A stretch of 6,156 bases of DNA from CAYHWW01 sp964360145 (GTDB lineage Bacteria; Bdellovibrionota; UBA1018; CAYHWW01): the NCBI GenBank assembly GCA_964360145.1, contig CAYHWW010000190.1, forward strand, positions 1-6,156, written 5' to 3'. Both the position numbers and the translations under genes were made by a program. Shown in pieces: positions 1 to 5,344 of this stretch. The notes under the pieces are model-generated. The model saw only the letters and a program-made list of their open reading frames with translations. It did no database searches and was not told the DNA's origin. Each line of letters starts with the position of its first letter. Positions within the stretch are counted from its first letter, which is position 1.

Positions 1-1529
1 CTGGCTTGACGGGCAGGGATATCATCCGTCGGGAGGCGCTGTGCCGGGAATTTTACGGTGCGGCGGCCACCGCCGTATTCAGCGGCGCCATGATGGTTTT
101 TGAGTTGGGCATGCTCATGAAATTGGTGGGTGCCCTGGGCCGAGTGAGCCAGGCTCGCGATCTGCTGCGCACCATGGGCACCGCGGGCGCTTCCCCCAAC
201 GCCCCGCAACTGCGCGTGGGCGAAATGATGAGCAGCCAGCTCAACGCGTTGCCCGTGACGGCGCGGGGCGGCGTCATGCAAGCGTCCAAAATCGAGGAAT
301 TCATCACCCGCAATGATATGCGCTCCTTGAGGCAGTGGTTTGACGACCTGGTCCAGCGCATGGGCCGCCGTGGCACCTATCCACCCATCGAGGAACTCAT
401 GGCCTGGGCCAGCCGCGCCTACCAGGAACAGGGCTTTGGCGCCGTGGTGCGCACGGCCAACTTCCGCGGCGCGGTGTTCGCCTACGAAAATCCTTTGGCG
501 TCCCGGTTCGCCGTCATGCTGCGCACGGGCGTCATCCGGGGCTTGGAACGCAGCAGCTCGCCCTGGGCCCAGAGCTGGGTCCGACACCTGGGCTTGATGA
601 ACCTGCGCTCGGGCATGCCTGCCATCGAGAATTTGTCCCAGATGCGAGCCTTCATGGGCGGCATTTTCGAGGACGCCTACATCGCGGGCCAGCCGCCGCA
701 GGTGTGGAACTCCGCAGGCCTCCAGGGCATCACCCGCCGCGCTTTTTATACTTCGCTGGAAAGCAGTGATTTAGTGGCAGGCGCGCCGGTGCGCACCTTC
801 TTTGATGCCGTGCGGGATGAGATGGCTGCCTACGCCGCCACTCCCCAGTTGGCCATGCAACGCAGTCGCAGCTTGTCCCAAGCTCTCCGTGCCGTGCCCG
901 AGGGCGAACGCCTGGTGAGCGCACGCTTCATGGAAGGCCTGACCCGGGGCTCCGTGGGCCGCGGTGGCCTGTGGGGCTGGATGAGAAACGCCCTCACGGA
1001 AGGCGGCGCGGTGAACACCATGCTGGCCCGCCAGTTCGCCTATGACTTCGTCCACGGTGTCTGGATCGCCCTTGCGGGCGGCGCCTATGTGGCGCTGGAT
1101 GTGAAAATGATCGTGGATCTGCGCGGCTGGGCACTCTCGGCCCCGGGCAACCCCGCCGTGCCCGCTGGCGTGGGGGAATTGATCGCGGCCTCCGCGGGCA
1201 ACACCCAGGCGGCCTTTTACCGGGAGCGTGACGGCATCACGGCCGATGCCGAGCAGCTGCTGGCTGATGACGAAAGCAACGCCGCCTTGTTGGTGGAAAA
1301 CCAAGAAATTGAGGCGGAATGCCGTGGCGGAACCCACTCCCTCTGCAGGACAGAGAGGGGCCGCAGGGAGACCCTGGTGAGCATCGCCGCCCACCGCGCC
1401 GCCGTGGAGCAGGAAATGCGGGACGCCATCGAGTCGAGCACCCGCATCGTCTGGGACAGCGGCGGTCGGCGTGTGCTGTGCAGCACCCCCGCGGAGTACC
1501 TGGCCTACGTACGCACCGGAGGCCGATAA
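1..1529 (+). CDS. Unrecognised protein with hydrophobic segments, 5' end outside window
   Basis: I do not recognise this protein and assign no function. The frame is open at the left edge. The first available start is a TTG at position 6 with no visible ribosome binding site, so the true start probably lies upstream and at least 507 residues are seen. Numbering from that TTG, residues about 18-44 form an Ala/Met/Leu-rich hydrophobic stretch interrupted by E33 and K39. Residues about 348-366 (HGVWIALAGGAYVALDV) look like a transmembrane helix. Between them the sequence is mostly helical-looking and rich in Arg, Ala and Met. The tail after residue 400 is charged and helical, with cysteines at 439, 447 and 492. 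No catalytic motif was found. Codon use is GC-rich like the neighbours, and long antisense open frames over it look like composition artefacts. It could be the C-terminal part of a larger membrane-associated protein. The coding call is firm; the function is unknown. Confidence 0.82.
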   Translation, partial: GLTGRDIIRREALCREFYGAAATAVFSGAMMVFELGMLMKLVGALGRVSQARDLLRTMGTAGASPNAPQLRVGEMMSSQLNALPVTARGGVMQASKIEEFITRNDMRSLRQWFDDLVQRMGRRGTYPPIEELMAWASRAYQEQGFGAVVRTANFRGAVFAYENPLASRFAVMLRTGVIRGLERSSSPWAQSWVRHLGLMNLRSGMPAIENLSQMRAFMGGIFEDAYIAGQPPQVWNSAGLQGITRRAFYTSLESSDLVAGAPVRTFFDAVRDEMAAYAATPQLAMQRSRSLSQALRAVPEGERLVSARFMEGLTRGSVGRGGLWGWMRNALTEGGAVNTMLARQFAYDFVHGVWIALAGGAYVALDVKMIVDLRGWALSAPGNPAVPAGVGELIAASAGNTQAAFYRERDGITADAEQLLADDESNAALLVENQEIEAECRGGTHSLCRTERGRRETLVSIAAHRAAVEQEMRDAIESSTRIVWDSGGRRVLCSTPAEYLAYVRTGGR

Positions 1530-1558
1530 CGCAAAAAGGTACGCCGTTACTTTTTGCG
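1530..1558 (+). terminator. Hairpin directly after gene 1, possible terminator
   Basis: Starting at the base after the TAA stop, CGCAAAAAG (1530-1538) is exactly complementary to CTTTTTGCG (1550-1558). After a bulged G, a further TA/TA pairing closes a short loop. The position fits a transcription terminator for gene 1. However, the T run lies inside the 3' arm and no U tract follows the stem, so it is not a textbook Rho-independent terminator. The 3' arm can also pair with a downstream arm (see 1550-1578). The inverted repeat is certain; the terminator role is inferred from position. Confidence 0.45.
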
Positions 1559-1578
1559 ACTCACTGCGTCATAAAAAG
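1550..1578 (+). other. Second hairpin sharing an arm with the one before it
   Basis: CTTTTTGCGAC (1550-1560) can pair with GTCATAAAAAG (1568-1578) around the loop TCACTGC. This gives nine Watson-Crick pairs, one G-T pair and one C-A mismatch. The left arm is the same segment that forms the right arm of the 1530-1558 hairpin, so the two folds exclude each other. The perfect 9-bp fold at 1530-1558 is likely at least as stable. The pairing is seen directly; any switching function is speculative. Confidence 0.35.
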
Positions 1579-1599
1579 CAACAGTACACCGCTCAATAC

Positions 1600-1629
1600 T
1601 TGACCTGCATAGTCTGGCTATGATATAAA
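1600..1629 (+). promoter_or_regulatory. Sigma70-type promoter for gene 2
   Basis: TTGACC at 1600-1605 matches the -35 consensus at five of six bases. TATAAA at 1624-1629 matches the -10 consensus at five of six, with an 18-bp spacer. The region is clearly more AT-rich than the flanking genes. Transcription would start near 1636 and leave a leader of about 29 nt before the ATG at 1665. The sequence between this promoter and gene 1 contains hairpins, so gene 2 is probably transcribed on its own rather than only by read-through. Confidence 0.55.
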
Positions 1630-1651
1630 GCGTTTCAATTTATAAACCCCT

Positions 1652-1663
1652 GGAGATACCTCC
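1652..1663 (+). promoter_or_regulatory. Ribosome binding site of gene 2 within a small inverted repeat
   Basis: GGAG at 1652-1655 lies nine bases before the ATG at 1665 and is the only Shine-Dalgarno candidate. It is followed by ATAC and then CTCC (1660-1663), its exact reverse complement. The ribosome binding site could therefore fold into a 4-bp stem with a four-base loop. Such a stem is weak alone and may be chance. The SD assignment is reasonable; a regulatory effect is speculation. Confidence 0.5.
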
Positions 1664-1664
1664 C

Positions 1665-3395
1665 ATGCTCACTCTGCTCTTGGCTTTCACGGCGTCCGTG
1701 CTTTTCGCGCAAGAAATCCCCGTCAGCACCATCCGGGCGATCCCCAGCTCGGATGTCGTCCTCACCGAAGGGGCCTTGCAGGCTACCTCGATGAGTGTTT
1801 GCGAAGCCACCGTGAGAAAACAACAAGGCGACGTGGAAAACTGGACCTCCCTGGGCGCGGGCGACTTCCGTAGCCGCAGCGGCGCAGGCGTCGCCTTCCC
1901 CTGCTCCCCCGACCAGGCCCGCGCCATGGTAGCCCCCGTGGCCCCGGGCCGTTGCGCCGTCATCGTGCTCCAAGCCCAGACTGTGGCTGCGGAAGGCTCC
2001 CGCCCCCAGGACATCGACCTCCGCCTCGTCACCATGGGCGCCACGCTGATCGACGAACTTACCCCCATGCAATCCGAGTTGGCCACGGTGGCGCTCTGCA
2101 ACCGCGGAGATGCCAGCGCTGCTGCCCAAGAAATCCAGCTCTCCGGCCGCTTCTACAGCAGCGACGCATCCGCCCCTGCCACCGCCAACATCTACGCCAC
2201 GCGCTTTGACATCGATGTCGCGCAAACCATGACAATACAGGCCTTCCGGGCAGCTGGACAACGCCTGGCGGATCTTGCCGCCACGCCGGAACAAATCGCC
2301 GCGGCAACTACGGTCATGGACCTGCTCATCGCCGAGCGCGAAAGCAATTCCCGCATGCCGAACCTGAGCTTCGCCAATCCACTCCCTGCCTTCGCCAACC
2401 TCCCGCACTGCGTGGTGGACATGGGCCTCTTGCCCCGCTTCCAACAACGGACAGCAGAAAACCTTTCCGGCTGCAGCGCCCCGCAAATCGCCAGCCTCAT
2501 GGCCGCCATCGCCCCCCACAAGTGTGCTGTCATTGCCGCCGTGGGCACGGTGGAAGGTGACATCGACTTAGCCCTCTCCCTGGAAGGCCAACCCCCCCGC
2601 GACAACGATGATGATGATGCCGGTGGCCCATCATTCGACTCGCTGAAGGACGTCGAAAACGACAACACCCCCGTGGTTTATGCCTGCAATGCCACGGAAC
2701 AACCGATACCCCTGCGGATCGAGACCCGCCGTTACCGGTCTGCCACCCGCCAGGCCCTCATCACCCGCTTTGACTTCGATGCCGGTGCAGCGGGCGATGG
2801 CCAGCTCACCGGTGCGGCCCTCGACGCCCGCCGCGCAGGGGTCAATGCCCGCCTCGCGGAGGCCAACGCCCGCCGCATGAGCCGCGCTGTGGTCCCGTTC
2901 TTGGGCATGCTCCGCAACGCTGACTACAGCATGGGCCAGTTCTTTTCTACGGGAGGGATGAACCTGCCCTTCTCGGACTCCAAGCCCATTTGCATCGGCG
3001 AATTCCCCCGGGCCTACGGCGCCATCACGGTCACCGGCCGGGACGGCGAAGGGGGCCATGCTTGCTCCGCCACCCGCCGCGAAGGCCGCCGCACGCTGAA
3101 CGACATTAGCGCCGTGAACGAGGCTGTGCCTGGCCGCACCTGCGTGATCTTCATTGCCACGTCCCCCTTCGGCGACGACATCGACCTGCGCATCCGCTTC
3201 CCCGGACGGGCCCCTCAGATGAATGAAATGGATCGATTGGCCTTGGTCAATGAAGAGAGTGACCCTTCTCCCTTTGTTTTTTTCTGCAACAACGCAACCA
3301 CCCCTCAACGCATCATCCTGGAAGGCCGCGATTACAGCGGCTCTTCACCGTCGGCGCTGATACTCCGCTACGATTTTGTGCCCGCTCCCCAGTAA
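1665..3395 (+). CDS. Secreted protein with three tandem four-cysteine domains
   Basis: A 576-residue protein. Residues 1-15 (MLTLLLAFTASVLFA) look like a signal peptide cut before Q16, although the usual N-terminal Lys or Arg is missing. The mature part contains three diverged repeats at residues about 42-184, 246-372 and 440-572. Each has exactly four cysteines: 46, 80, 97, 145; 249, 270, 287, 341; and 443, 467, 493, 541. These are all the cysteines in the protein. Each repeat follows one pattern: Cys, Cys, a Cys-[AV]-[VI]-[IF] strand, DIDL (116, 299, 505), a Cys-Asn pair, an R-x-Y strand and a final RFDID, RFDFD or RYDFV. This fits disulfide-bonded beta domains outside the cytoplasm. The DIDL strand and overall order recall PPC-type (pre-peptidase C-terminal) jelly-roll domains, but that resemblance is by eye. 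Linkers at 185-245 and 373-439 are Ala-rich and probably helical. An acidic run, NDDDD, lies at 314-318. No catalytic motif is visible, so an adhesive or structural role is as likely as any other. The start is fixed by the GGAG upstream and the signal peptide. The gene has its own promoter and converges with gene 3. Confidence 0.88.
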   Translation: MLTLLLAFTASVLFAQEIPVSTIRAIPSSDVVLTEGALQATSMSVCEATVRKQQGDVENWTSLGAGDFRSRSGAGVAFPCSPDQARAMVAPVAPGRCAVIVLQAQTVAAEGSRPQDIDLRLVTMGATLIDELTPMQSELATVALCNRGDASAAAQEIQLSGRFYSSDASAPATANIYATRFDIDVAQTMTIQAFRAAGQRLADLAATPEQIAAATTVMDLLIAERESNSRMPNLSFANPLPAFANLPHCVVDMGLLPRFQQRTAENLSGCSAPQIASLMAAIAPHKCAVIAAVGTVEGDIDLALSLEGQPPRDNDDDDAGGPSFDSLKDVENDNTPVVYACNATEQPIPLRIETRRYRSATRQALITRFDFDAGAAGDGQLTGAALDARRAGVNARLAEANARRMSRAVVPFLGMLRNADYSMGQFFSTGGMNLPFSDSKPICIGEFPRAYGAITVTGRDGEGGHACSATRREGRRTLNDISAVNEAVPGRTCVIFIATSPFGDDIDLRIRFPGRAPQMNEMDRLALVNEESDPSPFVFFCNNATTPQRIILEGRDYSGSSPSALILRYDFVPAPQ

Positions 3396-3422
3396 GGGTC
3401 TGCGGTAAAATAGAGTCTACGA

Positions 3423-3548
3423 GTAAGCGAAGGTATTTTGCCGGAGAGCGAGGCGGAGGAGGAGCCCGGCGACCAAGACGCACTCATGTGCGTCGCGTGG
3501 AGCGGGCGACGACGACAACGAAGCTCCCCGGCAAAAGACCAAGCTTAC
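3423..3548. repeat. Long imperfect hairpin element, copy 1 of a dispersed repeat
   Basis: This element nearly fills the gap between the convergent genes 2 and 3. Working inward, GTAAGC (3423-3428) pairs with GCTTAC (3543-3548). GG (3432-3433) pairs with CC (3539-3540). TTTTGCCGGAGAGC (3436-3449) pairs with GCTCCCCGGCAAAA (3523-3536) with one mismatch. GCCCG (3464-3468) pairs with CGGGC (3503-3507), CCA (3473-3475) with TGG (3498-3500), and GACGCAC (3477-3483) with GTGCGTC (3488-3494) around the loop TCAT. The core 3449-3503 recurs at 6102-6156. No U tract follows the stem on either strand, so it is not an ordinary intrinsic terminator. The left side of the core is a purine-rich GGCGGAGGAGGAG. 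It may be a REP- or MITE-like palindromic unit or a structured 3' UTR element. The fold was drawn by eye. Confidence 0.75.
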
Positions 3549-3562
3549 CCACCAAGCTTACC
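3538..3562. repeat. Tandem 12-bp duplication across the gene 3 stop codon
   Basis: ACCAAGCTTACC occurs at 3538-3549 and again at 3551-3562, separated by a single C. The right copy includes the reverse-strand stop codon of gene 3 (TTA at 3558-3560), and the left copy supplies the outermost arm of the long hairpin. Each unit contains the palindrome AAGCTT. It may be a slippage duplication or the footprint of an insertion of the hairpin element. The repeat itself is exact. Confidence 0.7.
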
Positions 3563-5255
3563 GTTGGCGACGTCCTGTTACTGTGACGGTAAACTCCGGA
3601 AATGTCTGTGCATAGGTCAGCGCTGGCGGCAAGAGGAAGCGCCGCCGCTTGAGATCCGGCGGGATGCGCTCCCAAACATGGGCGCGATCTTGATAGAACT
3701 GCAGCTCGCCAGCATTCAGGCCATCAGATCGGATGAGGGCCCGGCCGCCTACCTTTATCCAGGGCCCCGTGCCCACGCGATAATAGAGATCATCTTCCAC
3801 CTTGCCCCAACCGGTATCCCAGCGGGCTCGCCTGCGGTCGGCGGCATCGTAGCTGCTCGCCACCCAAAGAGCGAAGGTGGCGGTGATGAGCACTTGGTCC
3901 CCAGGCTGCACGATCATGCCTGACGACAACGGCCGACCCTGATCATTGACGGATCGCACAATACCATCCCATTGCGGCAACGGCTCCGTCACGACGCCGG
4001 TGGGCGGCGTGGGGTTCGTTGCGCTGTAGGACAACGTCATGGGCACCACAGTGACTTCCTCAAAGCTCGTCACTTGTTCCCGGCGGAAAATGAAACTACG
4101 TTCCACTTGGGCCATCTCGCTGCGGAAGCCAAAGAAGATGCCATCCCGCACAGGACCATTGGGGGGCGGAGCTCCCCCTGGAGGCCGCAACGGAGGATTG
4201 GTTGTGATGGGCGGAAACCCGCCACCACCTCCCCCTGGATTGGTGATGGGCGTCGTAATGGGAGCTGTGCCTGGAGCCCCGGGCAAGGGACGGGTGCCCC
4301 CGCCTCCGGGCCCCGGCAAGGGCACCACAAGGTCGTCAAAGGCGATATTGGAACCATCGGCACTCGCATCACAAGATCCGGGCTCCGCCAGAATGGACAG
4401 GAAAAGCTCGTACTGCTGCCTTGCAGCGGCGAGAACCTCTGGTTCATTGGCGGTGAGCAACGTCATCCGCGGCTGGGGGATGGGCGTGAAGCACTCCGCG
4501 ATGGCGCGGTTCACGATGTCCGGCATGGCGATATCGCCCTTGCTCCGAATGTAGAGGTATTTATTCGTGAGATATTCGAAAACACGGTCTTCGATATCCG
4601 CCTGCAGGAATTCATAACGCCCCTGCAACCCCACTCGCATGGCGGTGTAAACATCCCGACAAGAGAGCTCAAGCTGGATGTAACGGTCGACCCGCTCACC
4701 CAGGTAGAAGAACAGCACGTCCGCCCGGATGCCCGGCACGTTATTCATGAAGAACTCGAATTCCTCGGCCCGTATGGGGTCGAAGGACATGCGCAGCAGC
4801 TGTGGAGAGTTGATGTACTGATAATCAGTGGCATCGGTGCCCACCGCGGTGGCCTCAAACTGGGGCACTCGGATGCCCAGGCGCTTCAGGGTCAATGGCC
4901 TCAGTTGATGGTCGGAGGTGACATTGGGAATCTCACTGGCGATGAGGGCCGTGAGCTCCGGGGTCATGTAGGGGATGACGTAGAAAAAGTAATCGGTGCG
5001 GCCATCGCCCCGGGGGCGCTTATAGTAAGTGATGCGGCCATCGTCACCAGTGAGCCATCGCAGTGGCGGCAGGTACCAATACAACGTCGGGTCTTGGCCG
5101 TCCTTGTAAACGACGACCCTGAGGTTGTCGTTGCGGTAGGCTTCTTCCCGGGTGGGATCAGCCAAGGCTGCTGCCTGCGGCCACAGCCCCGCCAAAACCA
5201 CCAACATGCAAACGATGTGAACTCCGCGCACGAACCATTCCCTGGTCAAGCTCAT
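3558..5255 (-). CDS. Exported two-domain protein with Pro/Gly-rich linker, unknown function
   Basis: I do not recognise a named family. I chose the ATG at 5255 (565 residues) over the ATG at 5306. The shorter form begins MSLTREWFVR, a good signal-peptide N-terminus with two arginines. A hydrophobic core and the cleavage site ALA-DP (after residue 32) follow, and AGGGGG lies just upstream. The longer form would bury the signal peptide 17 residues in. Domain one (33-309) starts with beta-rich aromatic sequence (LRVVVYKDGQDP, YWYLPPLRW) and continues into helical sequence at about 200-290. Its cysteines are at 199, 255 and 295, with C16 in the signal peptide. Residues about 310-370 are a Pro/Gly/Thr linker with runs of four and six glycines and little predicted structure. 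Domain two (371-565) looks all-beta, ends in FTVTVTG and has no cysteine. The protein is presumably periplasmic or at the surface. No enzymatic motif is visible. It is divergent from the HAD gene and convergent with the secreted protein gene. Confidence 0.88.
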   Translation of the reverse strand: MSLTREWFVRGVHIVCMLVVLAGLWPQAAALADPTREEAYRNDNLRVVVYKDGQDPTLYWYLPPLRWLTGDDGRITYYKRPRGDGRTDYFFYVIPYMTPELTALIASEIPNVTSDHQLRPLTLKRLGIRVPQFEATAVGTDATDYQYINSPQLLRMSFDPIRAEEFEFFMNNVPGIRADVLFFYLGERVDRYIQLELSCRDVYTAMRVGLQGRYEFLQADIEDRVFEYLTNKYLYIRSKGDIAMPDIVNRAIAECFTPIPQPRMTLLTANEPEVLAAARQQYELFLSILAEPGSCDASADGSNIAFDDLVVPLPGPGGGGTRPLPGAPGTAPITTPITNPGGGGGGFPPITTNPPLRPPGGAPPPNGPVRDGIFFGFRSEMAQVERSFIFRREQVTSFEEVTVVPMTLSYSATNPTPPTGVVTEPLPQWDGIVRSVNDQGRPLSSGMIVQPGDQVLITATFALWVASSYDAADRRRARWDTGWGKVEDDLYYRVGTGPWIKVGGRALIRSDGLNAGELQFYQDRAHVWERIPPDLKRRRFLLPPALTYAQTFPEFTVTVTGRRQR

Positions 5256-5256
5256 C

Positions 5257-5266
5257 AGTACCCCCT
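5257..5266 (-). promoter_or_regulatory. Ribosome binding site deciding the start of gene 3
   Basis: On the reverse strand the bases before the ATG at 5255 read CAGGGGGTACTG. This places an AGGGGG purine run about five bases ahead of the start. No comparable site precedes the upstream in-frame ATG at 5306. Together with the signal peptide, this supports the shorter reading frame. Confidence 0.55.
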
Positions 5267-5277
5267 GATTGGGCTTT

Positions 5278-5306
5278 GTTGTACGGGAGCGGTGATGGCG
5301 TGACAA
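5278..5306 (-). promoter_or_regulatory. Candidate sigma70-type promoter for gene 3
   Basis: Read on the reverse strand, TTGTCA (5306-5301) matches five of six -35 consensus bases. After a 17-bp spacer, TACAAC (5283-5278) matches four of six -10 bases. Transcription would begin near 5271, giving a leader of about 16 nt that contains the AGGGGG ribosome site. Spacing and position are good, but the match is only moderate. Confidence 0.45.
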
Positions 5307-5308
5307 GA

Positions 5309-5337
5309 TTGACGCTGAAAAAAACTAGGGATACGTT
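5309..5337 (+). promoter_or_regulatory. Weak candidate promoter for gene 4
   Basis: TTGACG at 5309-5314 matches five of six -35 bases. The hexamer 17 bp downstream, TACGTT at 5332-5337, matches the -10 consensus at only three of six. An A-rich tract lies between them. If real, transcription would start at or just before the ATG at 5345, implying an almost leaderless mRNA. It would lie back-to-back with the candidate gene 3 promoter. The assignment is uncertain. Confidence 0.25.
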
Positions 5338-5344
5338 CGACGCC

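Noticed and set aside
771..1394. Open frame of 207 codons antisense to gene 1
   Set aside because: No start signal or motif, and it lies wholly inside the longer sense frame.
1635..2519. Open frame of 294 codons antisense to gene 2
   Set aside because: Composition is Gly/Ala/His/Arg-rich without motifs. The plus strand has the signal peptide and the threefold cysteine repeat.
2631..3308. Open frame of 225 codons antisense to gene 2
   Set aside because: Same kind of antisense shadow over a clearly repeated protein domain.
3406..3411. TAAAAT as a -10 box for a transcript of the hairpin element
   Set aside because: No -35 hexamer at a usable distance was found; the nearest TTGTGC is about 24 bp away.
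3486..3488. ATG in the hairpin loop after GGAGGAGGAG, as a possible small ORF start
   Set aside because: The corresponding codon in copy 2 is CTG, so no start codon is conserved, and GGAGG lies too far upstream.
3436..3536. Long hairpin as a classical Rho-independent terminator
   Set aside because: No T run follows the stem on either strand: the T run precedes the left arm and As follow the right arm.
3438..3923. Plus-strand open frame running from the hairpin repeat into the end of gene 3
   Set aside because: It combines the structured repeat with antisense of gene 3. The repeat copies diverge by compensatory pairing rather than by codon pattern.
3972..5303. Open frame of 443 codons on the plus strand, antisense to gene 3
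   Set aside because: Its translation is rich in His, Arg, Gln and Gly with no signal peptide or domain. The reverse strand gives a signal peptide, a ribosome site and a sensible domain layout. It is a GC-bias shadow.
5256..5306. Longer start for gene 3 at the ATG at 5306
   Set aside because: It would place 17 His/Arg-rich residues before a complete signal peptide and cover the candidate promoter. The ATG at 5255 has AGGGGG at proper spacing.
5276..5344. Longer start for gene 4 at TTG 5276 or GTG 5300
   Set aside because: The added residues show no domain character and the region holds promoter-like boxes. GTG 5300 has a GGGAG about ten bases upstream, so it cannot be wholly excluded.
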